Shown: positions 10,875 through 22,651, numbered from the stretch's first letter. The stretch: DNA of 64,000 bases from Heterohyrax brucei (GCA_028571685.1 CM053148.1:87318001-87382000), one strand, 5' to 3'. Notes: generated from the letters alone by a model not told the origin. Program-made: numbers and translations.

Positions 10875-11828
10875 CAAGGGGACACTGCATGGTTTAAAGT
10901 CAGGAAAGGCACGTATAAGTATAAGCATTGTATCTTTTCACTATAACTTTTTAATCCATGTGATGAGCAAATAATTGAAGAAGCTGGATTATACAAAGAA
11001 GAACAAGGCATCAGGATTGGTGGATGACTCATTAACAACCTGTGTTATGCAGAGGACACCACCTTACTTGTGGGAAATGAAGAAAATTTGAAACACTCAC
11101 TGATGAAGATCAAGGACCACAGCCTTTGGTATGGATTGCACTTCCACATCAGGAAAACAAAAATCCTTACAACAGGACCAGCAAGCAACATTGCCGTAAG
11201 TGGAGAAAGGATTGAGGCTGTCAAGGATTTCATTTTACTTGGGTGCACAATCAATGCCCTTGGAAGCAGCAGTCAAGAAATCAAAAGATGCATTGTGCTG
11301 GCAAAATCTGCTGCAAAGGATCTCTTCAAAGTATTCAGAAGTAAGGATGTCACCTTGAAGACTGAAATGCACCTGGCCCAAGCCATGGTATTTTTAATCG
11401 CATCATACTCATGTGAAAGCTGAACCGTGAACAAAGAAGACAGAAGAAGAATCGATGCCTTTGAATGGTGGAGAAGAAGGTTGAATGTACCATGGACTGC
11501 CAAAAGAACAGACAGATCTGTTCTGGAAGAACTAAAACCAGAGTGCTCCATGGGAACAAAGATGGAAAGACTGTGTCTTACACACTTTAGACATGTTGTC
11601 AGGGAAGATCAGTCCCTGGAGAAGGACATCATGCTCTGCAGAGTGGAGGGCCAGCAAAAAAGAGGATGACCCTTGATGAGATGGATCAACACAGTGGCTG
11701 CAACAGTGGGCTTAAGCATAAAAGCGATTGTGGACATGACTCAAGACCAGGCAGTGTTTCGTTCTGTTGTTCATAGTGTTGTTGTGAGTTGGAACCGACT
11801 CGATGGCACCTAACAGTGACAACAACAA
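10875..11828 (+). mobile_element. RTE LINE, forward 3' segment
   Basis: Second half of the same RTE insertion. The frame at 11070-11423 and the frames after it encode the end of the reverse transcriptase and the C-terminal region. The catalytic box reads YAED in place of the usual YADD (near 11045); downstream are IRKTKILTTGPAS, FILLGCTINALGSSSQEIKR, RRRIDAFEWWRRRLNVPWTA and HFRHVVREDQSLEKDIML. The 3' UTR ends in ggaaccgactcgatggcacc and an aac-rich tail at about 11815-11828. Target duplication: agtagaattcca (10271-10282) and agtggaattcca (11829-11840). Confidence 0.92.
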
Positions 11829-11854
11829 AGTGGAATTCCAAGCAGATACAGTGG

Positions 11855-13012
11855 ATCTTTGAGGGGGGCAGGGTCAAGACAGAGGACTAAGCTAAACATC
11901 TCTCTAAATCCTTCTGGAAACGAAGACCTGAACTGATAATTAAGTGGAGGCTTCTGGACACCTAGTGAGCCCTAGGACATGGCACAGAGCTGTCAATTTG
12001 GAAACATACCACTGAATGGGAAACTTCTCTTTTGACAACCCCCGCCCTTGTTGAGTGCCGGCCTTCACGGACTGAAGAGCACCTTAATACATCGAAGAAA
12101 CACTGACTACATTAAAAAATGAGATAGACACTCCGCAATAATAGTGGGAGATTTCAACACTCCACTCTCAATATTGGACAGATTATCTAGAAAAAAGCTT
12201 AATAAAGACACAGAAGATCTTATTGCCACAATTAACCAATTAGACCTCATTGACATATACAGAACTTTCTATCCATCAACAGACAACTACACCTTCTTCT
12301 CCAGTGTACATGGAACATTTTCCAGAATAGACTATATGTTCTCACATAAAGCAAATCTCAATTAAATCGATGACATTGAATTACTGCAAAGTATCTTCTC
12401 AGGCCATAAAGCCATAAAAGTCAAAATAAATAGCAGAAAAAACATAGAAAGTGGAACTCATGGAAACTGAACAACACCTTGCTCAAAAAGTCATGGGTTA
12501 TAGAAGAAATCAAGGATGAACCAATAAGAATGAAAACACTTCTTATCAGAACTTACGGGATACAGCTAAAGCAGTATTCAGGGGTCAGTTTATCTCTATA
12601 AATGCACACTTCTGGAAGGAAGACAGAAACCAAGCAAAAGAACCAATCCTACAGCTTGAACAAGTAGAGAGAGAGAGCAACAGGGGAACCCCACAGACAT
12701 CAGAAGAAAACAGATCATAAAGATTACAGCAGAACTAAACAAATTAGAGAATAAAGGAACAATGGAAAAGGCCAAAAGTTGGTTTTTTGAAAAGATCAAC
12801 AAAATACACAAATCATTGTCTAAACTTACTTAGGAAAAACAAGAAAGGAAACAAATAATCCAAGTAAGAAATGAGAGGGGAGTTGTTACAACAGATCCAA
12901 CAGAAATAAAAAATATCATAACAGAATACTATGAAAGACTGTACTCTAACACATTTGAAAACCTAGAGGGAAGTGGACAAATTCCTAGATTTGTATCACC
13001 TACCAAAATTAT
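11855..13012 (+). mobile_element. L1 LINE fragment with 5' UTR-like start
   Basis: Bases 11855-12045 (ggggcagggtcaagacagag) resemble the start of an L1 5' UTR. From 12046 the sequence is ORF2 endonuclease: GDFNTPLSILDRLSRKKLNK, LIDIYRTFYPSTDNYTFF and FSRIDYMFSHKANLN (12144-12365). The linker to the reverse transcriptase follows (AKSWFFEKINKI-like near 12775; ITEYYERLYSN-like near 12925). ORF1 and most of the 5' UTR are missing, as are the reverse transcriptase and the poly-A end. An 18-bp near-identical direct repeat flanks the piece (11837-11854 and 13012-13029). Confidence 0.8.
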
Positions 13013-13029
13013 CCAAGCAGATACAATGG

Positions 13030-14679
13030 CAGGTGTGGTGTCAAGATAATTATCTGGGGCCATGCATTAAATATAATGGAAAAGGCAGAGATATGTTTGG
13101 AGAAGACAGAAACTGCTTATAAATAAAGGAGTGCTTTGGAACCTAAGTCAAACATCTCTGTAGTGAGCATTTAATATCATAATTCTACTTGAGACGTAAG
13201 TCTCCACCTATTGTAAATTAAATTATTCAATTTGCAAGCATGATATCACAGAACAGGAAGAAATATTTTTGAGTCAAATATTACAGTTAAAGTCTGGGAG
13301 ATATGGCAAATCTCTGATTAACTGAAATATCACCACCTGTGTGGTATGTTTACTCTGAAGAAGAGATATAGCAAAGATGGGAAGATTTAGTGTAAAAAAA
13401 AGTAGTTCCTGTGTTACCTTGGATTTGAGGTCAGCATGAATATCTTGCATGCTTAAAAGTAAAAGAAAATACTGAAGAAAAAAACCTCACAGACGTTCAG
13501 TCCTTAGAAATATACAACAACCTTAGAAATACTGGGCCCTTTTTCCTTCCTTTAATCTGAACCAAGACTTTATTTTATTTTATTTTTTAATTTTTAATGA
13601 TGGGTAGTTCATTTGCCCACTATTTCTTTTGTCTACAATGTCTATAAATATCTTTGTCAATAGATCATCAGTTTGAAAGTGGGTTGCCTGGCTTTCTATC
13701 TCTAGAAATAGAAATACATACTGAATTCTGTAATTCCTGTTCTAACACCCTTTAAAATGTCTTTTAATATATTGTAGATCAGGTAAAGGAACTATTTCCA
13801 GTTCTAATTTATTTTGTCTTTTGTAAATTATATTTCATATTTCAGGCTTAGCTCCCTTGACAAAGAAGAGATAAAGAGGACACTATTGCCACAGCAACTT
13901 TCTCAACGCTACATGTGTGAGAAAGTATTTTCTAGCCTTTCCTCAAAATTCTTCTACAGTTTCAGAAATTGGTACAGCTTTTAGGAACTTTTGCCTTGTA
14001 TTTTGAACCCTCATGTTTATTATGGAAGAGCCAGCTGAAGGCATCCAATAAATCGTTTTCTTGTTCAGCCCATTTGGTTACCGTTATCCAGTGTTTGACA
14101 TCTGACATCCCAAATAGCATGTGTAAGCTGATACAGATTAGGTTGTACACATCCAATAGAGTTTAAATTTTTCTACTAGTACTTACTGGTTTGATCTAGG
14201 TCTATAAAATTCCTTAATTACAGCTCTAAACTTGGGCCTATGGTTTAAATTCTATGATTACGTACTGTATAGTTCAAGGAAGATCTTTAGATATAATTTG
14301 AATATTGAAGTCTTAGAGTTGTTTATAAAATTTAAGGACTCTGAGTTAGAGGAACAGAAAAGAGGGATTTATGAAGTTATGGAAGGAAAGAGATCAGGTT
14401 GAATAGGATGAAGACAGAGGGAACCATATGTACGTAAGCCACCGGAGAATGCGGAGGGGAGGAGGAGTCACCAAAGAAATGCATTCAGTTTTTATTGCTT
14501 AAGTTTGTTTGATTGCATGTTAGCTTTCCCTAAAAAATCTCTTAGTGGAACAAGTTTTGAACCCAAATTTCATAAAGAAGACTTTCTATATGAATTTAAA
14601 AACTGCTTGCCATTGATCCTAATATAGCTTGTCTCCTGTCTTTCATAACCTCTTCCTTTACTCCCCAACTCCAAAAACA
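13030..14679. other. Long unassigned AT-rich stretch
   Basis: About 1.65 kb. It holds a TTTTA-rich patch at about 13570-13595. A pair of frames on opposite strands at 13962-14166 has no recognisable content. No exon or named repeat could be supported. Confidence 0.4.
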
Positions 14680-14849
14680 AACCAAAAAAAAACCAAAATC
14701 ATTGCTTTTGAACCCATTCTGGTTCATAGCAACCCCACAGGACAGTAGAACTGCCCCCATAGAGTTTCCAAAGAGCATCTGGTAGATATGAACTGCCCAC
14801 ATTCTGGCTAGCAGCTGAACTCTTAACTGTTACGCTACCTGAGTTTCCT
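14680..14849 (-). mobile_element. AfroSINE
   Basis: Minus-strand copy with a long A/C-rich tail at 14680-14697, then gtagaactgcccccatagag, gctagcagctgaactcttaa and the head acctgagtttcct at 14837-14849. Confidence 0.85.
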
Positions 14850-15969
14850 ACTTTCCTAAAGCGTCTATCCATTGAACAATTTTATCTAAGTCAAATGTTT
14901 CAAATATTCCCAGACAGGCCATTAAGGATCCAAATCATCCTTAGTGAAAGGATACCATTTAGAGAGACAGGCACAAGAATTATTATTGCAACAAAGGTAC
15001 ATATAAGCCGTAGAGATGTCATTTATTTTCATGGAGTAAATTTAGACTTACATGACTCCAAGAGAACATGTCAAAAGTGATGCATGTATCTAAGAGTAGG
15101 GACTCATGGAACCCTTTTTAACTCAGCCCTGAAATGACTCTTGAGGTTCACCCTTCATCCAAAGATTACACAGGCCCATAGAACAAAACAGAGCTAAACG
15201 GATCCACCCTCCCAGGCAAAGGGATAAGAGGGCAAGTTGGAAAAGAAAGCTGGTAACAGGAAACACAAGATAAAGAGAGAATGTTGACATGTCATGAGGT
15301 TGACAACTAATGTCACACAAAAATATGTGTATTAATTATTTATGGGACACTAGTTTGCTCTGTAAACCTTTGTCTGAAGTACAACTGGAAAAAAAAAGTG
15401 ATTATGTAGACTTCCCATTTTAGGCCCGCAGCCCACGTGTGGCTTAATCTGGAAGAAGACCTGGCAAGCTGAATTCTATTCCAAGTGGAAAATCTGAGAA
15501 GGTGTTTTTTTCTGCATCAAATAAAAGCTCTCAGGACACAAGAGAGAGATGGAATTTCTTTAGTTTTTTTTTTTTTTTTTTTTGCTGTTATAGAATCCAC
15601 AGCTTGTACAAACGGAGAGCAGTCCATTTGTCATCAGTCTGTGAGGCTGGCTCCAACCATAACAGACTCACAGGGTATGTGCCTGTATTATGACCTGTGA
15701 TTTCTTCTCCAAAAAACAGCAATTATGGACAGCAGGACACAAAACTGGAAGTTCAAAGAAGGACAGAAAAGGGATGGAAAGTGGTGTATGGTGGCATCTT
15801 CTATCAGTCACATATAAGTATAGAGAGAGTGTATATTTTGAAATTGTAAAAGAGTTTTATAAAGTAATATTAAGTCACATGAGGATAAAATAAAATATTG
15901 ATTTATTTGAGCACCTTTCAGTTTTATATATATCGATTTCATATATATAATTGACACATATGAATCCGA
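14850..15969. other. Unassigned sequence with a T20 run
   Basis: About 1.1 kb. A T homopolymer of 20 lies at 15564-15583. The frames at 14895-15080, 15123-15320 and 15485-15893 are unrecognised. AT-rich end at 15890-15960. Confidence 0.4.
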
Positions 15970-16138
15970 AGGGTTTACCTTGTGACACAGCAGTTAGGTG
16001 CTGTGGCTGCTAACCAAAGGGCTAGCAGTTCAAATTCCCCAGGGAGTCCTTGGAAACTCTATGGGACAGTTCTACTCTGATCTGTAGCATCCTATGAGTT
16101 GGAATTGACACAACAGCAGTGGGTTTGGTTTTGGTTTA
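15970..16138 (+). mobile_element. AfroSINE, full length
   Basis: Head gggtttaccttgtgacacag, B-box-like agcagttcaaattccccagg, body ccttggaaactctatgggac, tail gttggaattgacacaacagc ending in ggtttggttttggttt. Confidence 0.9.
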
Positions 16139-16314
16139 TGAATCTGAAAGGCAGACAAATAAATAGTATATGTGCATTTGCAGCTTTTGCCTGATTAGTT
16201 TTCTACTTTTTTGGTTTGCTACTTTCATATACATGTATGTTGAAATCTCTAGTCCCTTGGGACTCTTTGGATCACCCAGTACAGGAATTATATACATCTA
16301 TACATACATAAGCA

Positions 16315-16362
16315 TGCCAAACCAGCCAAGTGCCGTTGAGTCAGATGCGAATCATGGCAAGT
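16315..16362 (-). mobile_element. AfroSINE 3' stub
   Basis: Only the 3' end is present, on the minus strand: ccaagtgccgttgagtcaga followed by tgcgaatcatgg. It is 5'-truncated and runs straight into an AT/CA repeat. Confidence 0.7.
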
Positions 16363-16365
16363 ATA

Positions 16366-16480
16366 TACAGTACATATATATATGCATATGGTATGTGTGT
16401 ATACATATACATACCATGCATATATATACACACACATATACATACATACATACATATACATATATATATACATACATTAC
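16366..16480. repeat. TA/CA-rich simple repeat with hairpin potential
   Basis: Mixed TA, TG and CATA units. Bases at about 16382-16426 form an imperfect inverted repeat: tgcatatggtatgt on one side, acataccatgcatat on the other. Confidence 0.85.
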
Positions 16481-17744
16481 ACAAATAGGAGTCTCGAAAT
16501 AAACAAAAAAGTGAACTTTATGTCATAAGCAGTTTGAGAAGCATTCTTTCATAAGGTAATCCTAAAATTCAGCAAGCAGTGTGTTTCCCTCTCCCTTGCT
16601 CTTACCACCAAAGGTAATATTCCCCTTCTGCAGCAGTGCAAGCATTGCACTGCCTGCTTCTAGGTTCCATTGTCATGACCCCCGTCACAATCACAGAGTG
16701 ACAGTTGTTTTTTTTTAAAATCAAGATCACGTGCACTTTACTTTTCCTGTATTAGATTCATTGTCAAAATGTTAACGATAACTTTCCCTGCTTGTTAAGT
16801 GAAATATTTTGTATTTGTTTTCTAAACACCTTTTTTCTTAAATTACCTAACTTTAAATAACTTTCATTAAGATATAAAGCTGTCTTCATAAGAATTCTCA
16901 GGGACCTATTTAAAGGGCCTCTTACCTTTCTCATTTTCCCGGCATCTTCCTTTCCCGGCTCCTGTCTGCCGTTACACTCTGTTCTTTTTTCTCTCCAGAC
17001 CACCGTCTGTCTGCCAGACTTTCCTTCACCCTTTTGCTGACTCTGATTTGTGGATTGTAGCCCATGTCTGATCCTTTCTCATCTGTTCCATGCTGAACTG
17101 CGAGAAAGTTTCTAAAACAAAAACATTTTGTATCACTGCATGCTGTTTACTTATCTGCAGTTGTGTAACAAACCAATCCAAAATTTCGTGGTTTAAAAGT
17201 ATTTGATATTACATTTCATGGTTCTGTGGATTGTGTAATTTCAACTGTGTTAGGCTAATGTAGGGTATCTCATTTCGTTGCAGTCTGATAGTGACTAGGA
17301 CAAGTGGTGTCTCAAGGTTGAGCTAAGCTGGACCTCTAAATTGTTCACTCTGTTGGCAGTTGTTGCTACATTTTCCAAAAATTCTGTATTTACAGTCTTG
17401 TTGCAGTTTTCCTGTTTTAGCTTACTGTCTATTTCTAGAGGCAATATAATTTCTAAGATACCTCCTATCACATAACATTCTCAAGTCTTTACTTTAGTCA
17501 TGATGAAGAATACTGACTTTTGACAGTAATGTTTCTATGTGTTTTCTTTGATCAGCTCGGTAGCCAGATCTAGTTACGGTATTCCTCTAAGAGTTGTCCT
17601 TTATCCTAAGAAGAAGCTTCATCTCTTCCCATGTGGTTTAACATTCCTAGAGACAAGACATTAGGCTTTTGTTTGGTTTTATTTATCCATTTATTTATTT
17701 TCTTAGAATCCGGTTGAGATCCTGGTCTGCATTCTGTTTTCCCT
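16481..17744. other. Unassigned sequence; possible very old repeat at 17100-17400
   Basis: The stretch gtgtaacaaaccaatccaaa then gtggtttaaaa near 17163-17200 resembles an ancient placental interspersed-repeat type, but the family could not be settled. Elsewhere nothing recognised. Confidence 0.35.
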
Positions 17745-18206
17745 GATTCCTCCTATTGTGCGATGTTCTGCCATGTGGCCAATCTCGCCTCCAGGACGTT
17801 AATGAGGGTTGACTGGCGGCAGCTATGTTGGTAAGATTGTTTTGTGCCTCAACGAGGTAGTCTCTGGAGATACAAAGAAAAGAAGCTAGCAGAGTGATTT
17901 GAGGACCTCACGTTGACTTAACAACACCTGACAAACGACAGCAACATACCATCAGAAAGAAAGTAGTGCTGGGAACGCAGCACATCCTTTGGAAAGGTCC
18001 GCGGTCCCGGTACTTCAGAAGCTGCCAGTCCAGAAGGCTGACGACAAGGACCTTCCTTCAGTGCCAACACAGAAAGCCTTCCCCAGGAGTTGATACCCTG
18101 AATTTGGACTTTTTGTCCCTTGGACTCCCATAAAATAAAATTTCTGTTTTAAAGCCATCCAAGTACAGTACTTTTGTTATTAAAGTTGTACTAGATGAGT
18201 AAGACA
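17745..18206 (+). mobile_element. MaLR LTR, 5' part diverged
   Basis: Plus-strand fossil LTR. The 3' two-thirds are clear: gcacatcctttggaaaggtc, ccctgaatttggactttttg, a polyadenylation-type AATAAA-like run at about 18131-18140, and ctagatgagtaagaca at the end. The 5' limit is uncertain by some tens of bases. No second LTR nearby, so a solo LTR. Confidence 0.75.
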
Positions 18207-19536
18207 GGTGGTTTATGGTGAAGTGTAACAAATGCTGCTCTTCTGCTCTTTAAGATGAGAGGGCAGCGAATGACTGCGTTTTCACCCCAGCACTTGTCTA
18301 TATCTTCCAGCCTGAGAACAGAGCTTCTCCATTTCCACTTCATCTGCAACTTCTTCCTGATTATACTGCATTTCTCTTTTCTGGGTTTACTTCATCCACT
18401 TACGTATGCCATTTTCTTCTTACCATCCAAGTATTTTTTGAGACCTCCAGCCCATTGCTGACTCCATTTATTATGGTGTCCAAGAGCTAATAGGCACTTG
18501 TTGTTTTTCAACAGAAAATTCATTTTGTTACCTGATTTGAGTACATGCCCTGGAGCAGTAGCCCACAGATAACTGTATACATCACAAAACAGTCACAAGA
18601 AACTCTTCATTAAACCACAGATGTGTGTGTCAGACACCTGGACTCCAATCTGAGTGTTTGTAACAGGCAAAGACAAAACTTATGCAAAATTCCTTAGCTA
18701 GTAAAACTGTCCTGCCGAGTTCACTCTGAGGTAAGGAGCAAGAAAGAAAGTCATGGACACACAAAATGCCAGGCAGCCTTCCTAGCCACTGCTTTCCTGG
18801 CTGAGGGCCATTTCTCAGGAGAGCAAAGAAGAGGAGGGAGACCAAGGTCACAGCAGCTGAGGGGGCTCTGCACCCCTTTGGACAGATGCCAGGGCAGAGG
18901 CCAGAGTAGCTGGTGGAATAAAAAACACTCAACAGGTTGTTTACAGTATCATTAAAGCATTAGTTATGTGACACTCTCAATTAGACATTTTGAAAAGGGG
19001 AAAACATGTTGCAAGGTATTAGGGTTACAATTTCAATTCTGATCTTATTTTCATTTGTATTACCAATTAAAAAAATTTCTTAACTGTTAGCTGTTATAGT
19101 AACTCATTCACAATTATGGTAACAAAAGCTTTGCTTGTCTTACTATCCATTATGAGGAAAGACAAATATAGGGGGCAGAGAAAAATTCTTTTTCTTACTC
19201 TTGTCGGAAAAGTACTGTATTTTGACACAAATAACACATGCCTTCCGATTTTGTTTGCCAACCACTCCGTCCCATCACAAGGTACTTTATGAAGCAGCCT
19301 GTGCTAAGTTTTTTCACAGCAGCATATAAAACAAACAAAAAAAAATTGGCACAGTAGTGCTTTTGAAAAAACTTTTCAGGAGGAGGAAGTGGTTGGCAAA
19401 CAAGCATAGAAGGTCAATGTTATTTGCATAAATATAAGGTATATACATTTTGGATCACAGATGGAGAATAGGGCTTAATGAAAGTGGATAATGAATTAAT
19501 CTTTAAAATTAATTTGTTGAATACTGTATCTGTTTC
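18207..19536. other. Unassigned sequence
   Basis: About 1.3 kb. Frames at 18255-18461 (hydrophobic), 18630-18932 and 19195-19407 were read through and match nothing I recognise. No repeat signature. Confidence 0.4.
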
Positions 19537-19537
19537 A

Positions 19538-19697
19538 GAAACCCTGGTGACTTAGTGGTTAAACGCTACAGCTGTTAACCAGTGGACCGGCAGTTCAAAT
19601 CCACCAGGCACTCCTTGGAAACTCTGTGGGACAGCCCTACTCTGTCTATAGTTGAAATTGACTTGACAGCAACGTGTTTTGGTTTGGTTTATATCTG
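19538..19697 (+). mobile_element. AfroSINE
   Basis: Head gaaaccctggtgacttagtg, B-box-like ggcagttcaaatccaccagg, tail gttgaaattgacttgacagc with ggtttggttta. Lies head to tail with the long-form copy that follows. Confidence 0.92.
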
Positions 19698-19702
19698 TTC
19701 CA

Positions 19703-19915
19703 TAAGGCTCCTTATTGACTTGGTAGTTCAGTTCTTAGCTATTAACCAAAAGGCCGGTGGTTCAAATCCACCAGCAATTCTAATGGGAGTAAAGATCTGG
19801 AGACCTGTTCCTGTAAAAATTAGAGCCTGGGAAATTCTAAAGGGCAGTTCTACTCTGTGTTACAGAATTACTACTAGCGGTGGGAATCAACTCAACAGTG
19901 CACAACAATGACATA
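19703..19915 (+). mobile_element. Long-form AfroSINE, good example
   Basis: Shows the extra segment clearly: aaagatctggagacctgttc, ctgtaaaaattagagcctgg, then gggcagttctactctgtgtt. The tail is gtgggaatcaactcaacagt with an acaacaatgaca end, closer to the RTE tail than to the TTTGG tail of the short form. Confidence 0.85.
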
Positions 19916-20474
19916 TCTATTTACTATAGCGATTACAATAAACTTGTTTTTTATTGCTCTGTCCTGCACTTACCTAACTCCACTCAAAGAGCCAATTATT
20001 AAAATATCTACAACAATAACAGTAATGGAGAATGGAATTGTAATCCCCTTTTAACAATACTGAATCTCCTTCCAGGCAAAACAATGACCCTGACAGGTGC
20101 TAAATTTCAATGTTAATTTTATAAACAATTTTAATCATTTCTCATGGAAAGTTTAAGTGTTACAAGCAAAGAAAAACTAACACAGTTGTGACATTCAAGA
20201 AATAAATTTTAAGTGGCCATTTAGTGCAGAGACTGTCCCATCAACTTGTACACACACAGTGCATTTCATGATGACGGGTTTATTGCAATGACCTTGTTGA
20301 GAAAGCTATGGGTACACAGTTGTTCAAGGAAAAGTACTTATAGAGGTGAACAATAACAAAAAAATTATAAAATGGTTATAAACAACCTCAAATAAAGTAT
20401 AGACATTCTGCAGAGAACATTAGTGTTTTTATTGACTGCTATCATTCTTAGATATATTTAAGATGAAGGTTTCC
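19916..20474. other. Unassigned sequence
   Basis: About 560 bp, AT-rich, nothing recognised. Confidence 0.4.
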
Positions 20475-20592
20475 ATGCCAAGCCAAGTGCCGTCGAGTCG
20501 GATCCGACTCATGGTGACCCTAGTGGCCAGGGTAGAGCTGACCCCCAGAAGGTTTCCATATGTGTAAAAATTCCCTAGGCAGTGAACTGTCT
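20475..20592 (-). mobile_element. AfroSINE 3' part, CpG-preserving
   Basis: Minus-strand copy with ccaagccaagtgccgtcgag at its tail, then tcggatccgactcatggtga. Two CpG sites plus tcgg/ccga remain unmutated, unusual here, so this may be a younger subfamily. Its inner end (gtgtaaaaattccctaggca) suggests the long form. Confidence 0.8.
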
Positions 20593-21595
20593 TTGAATAT
20601 ATCCAAGAGTTACGATGAAAGAAAGCAAACCAACAAAAACCACACAAACAAAATAAGCTTAGCTTTGAGAGAACTGGAATCAGTTCAGCACCCACTGTGA
20701 AAAAGGAATCTGCCCTCTTTACTATAATCTTTGTACTTGTTTCATTTTGTGCTTCTTATTTTGCTTTTTAGAAAAAGTTTTTTTTCTCTGAAATTCGCTT
20801 GTTTTTTACATTTTTTATTCAAAAGAGGGCAGTGTGTCTTCACAAATGTGTGAAAAAGCATAGATATAGGTCTTCATATATTTTTGAATTTCAAGCCCGG
20901 TGGATAATAAGTGGAAATGAATTTGAATACAATGAATATTTTAAGAACATGTTACTTAATTTAAACACCTTGTAAAAGCAGACATTATTTTTACATAATT
21001 TATTTTAACACCATGTTAACTTAGGCACTTAAACATGTAACTTAAATGATTGGTTTTGTACAACGGTCGAAGATTAAATCCTGAGCTAACCTACAGAATT
21101 CTCAGAGTAAAATATGACAAAATACAGTTAAGAGATTGTTTCCAGACAATATGAGAATTCCTTAACCTTATTTGTCACTACTTTTCCACGTTTATGTATT
21201 AATATTTAGTACCAAATTAGAGCTGTTCCTGATTATTTTTTTGTATTCTTGGCCAGTGGAAGGTAGTGTTTTTCCATGGAAAGCACTACTAGATTTTCTG
21301 AAAGATTTGTTCACAATGACATAAGGAAACATGTACTCACAGTGATCTCGACATCTGCTAACTCTGACTTGCAGTAAATTAGTTCGTTTTGGTATCAGAC
21401 TTAAAATATCCATGTGTTGCATAATCAATCAGTGAAGTTGCTCAGCTTTACTGATAGGTGGGCTACTAATGAAGTCTTTATCTTGGAATGAAATGCTCTA
21501 GTGAGCGAGAGAGAAAACAGCTGGAATTACACTTGCACTTAGAAGCTATGTGATTCAGTTGAAAGATGCTTCCGTCTAGTCTTTGACCAGTACCC
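20593..21595. other. Unassigned sequence
   Basis: About 1 kb. The 78-codon minus frame at 21192-21428 has no recognised content. Confidence 0.4.
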
Positions 21596-21765
21596 GTTCC
21601 CTTCAAGTAATCTCTGATTCTTGGTGATTCCATGTATATCAGAGTAGAATTGTTCTCTATAGGATTTCCAATGACTGAATTTTTTTTTTCTTAAGTAGAG
21701 CTCCAGGGCTTTCTTCCATGGCACCTGTAGGTGGATTTGAACCTCTAACCCCTCAATGTTTCAAT
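21596..21765 (-). mobile_element. Long-form AfroSINE
   Basis: Minus-strand copy: ctgattcttggtgattccat, tcagagtagaattgttctct, the extra segment cttaagtagagctccagggc, then ggcacctgtaggtggatttg. The 5' end is degraded after 21765. Confidence 0.8.
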
Positions 21766-22488
21766 ATGTGATAGAAATGCTTTACAAGATTTTTAAGTCT
21801 GTGACCTTTCTGAAGCAGATCCTCATGTTGATCTTCCAAGCTTCACTTAGGTGAGTTTGAAAAATGCTGAACAAGAGATATGACAGTATGTTTCCTTGTC
21901 TAATATCTATACTTGCTATAATTTTTGCTTAATCTATACATGCTATAATCTATACTATACTATAATTTTTTCAGTATTTCATCAGCCTTGTTTGTATGCA
22001 GGCTCTGGAACCACAGAAGCATTCAGAAAATATATTTACTCTTGTTATAAGTGATACATTTGTGGTATATGCTATGCAGTGATTTAAAATGAATATAAAT
22101 CTTGTTTTTTCATTTACATCCTTTTTTTTCTTCAAGATCCAATCTAAGGTATCATATTCCATGTTTTCATCATGTATTTTTAATCTTTAATCTCCAAGAA
22201 GAGTTTGGGTATTGTATTTTCCTTGTATTTTGTGACCTTAAACTTCTGAAGAGCAGTGGTTAAATGTATCTGGGATGGCTCTCAATTTGGATTTTTTCAT
22301 GATTAGACTGAGGTTACAGATTTCAGGAACAATATAAAAATGTTGATGTGTACATATCATTCCATTATATTGGAGAGGAATCGGACATCATGGGATTTAT
22401 GAATGGTGAAGTTAAAGTTTGATTAAGTACACGGTCAAAGTGATGTCTGCCTGATTTCTCTATTTTAAAGTTACTCTGATACACTATG
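21766..22488. other. Unassigned AT-rich sequence
   Basis: Contains a local repeat of ctataatctata-like units near 21900-21965. No exon or named repeat supported. Confidence 0.4.
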
Positions 22489-22651
22489 TTGGAAACCCTG
22501 AAGGAATAGTGGTTCAAGCTCTAATCTTTTGGTTAGCAGTTCAAACCTAACAGGTGCTCCTTAGAAACTCTGTTGGGCATTCTACCTGTTCTAAAGAGTC
22601 GCTATGAGTTGTAATTGACTCAGTGGTGCTGGGCTTGGTTTTGGTTTATTA
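22489..22651 (+). mobile_element. AfroSINE
   Basis: Head tggaaaccctgaaggaatag, B-box-like agcagttcaaacctaacagg, tail gttgtaattgactcagtggt with ggttttggttta. Confidence 0.9.

Noticed and set aside
11070-11669. Two of the longer plus-strand reading frames (117 and 80 codons) as a possible gene
   Set aside because: They are consecutive pieces of RTE ORF2-like coding sequence (IRKTKILTTGPAS, RRRIDAFEWW) within an element bounded by target duplications.
17163-17400. Possible ancient placental repeat
   Set aside because: The resemblance is limited to one short stretch and the family could not be settled, so it is left as unassigned sequence.
19538-19915. Regularly repeated blocks as a CRISPR-like array
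   Set aside because: The repeats are dispersed SINEs of 160-210 bp with irregular spacing in a mammalian genome.
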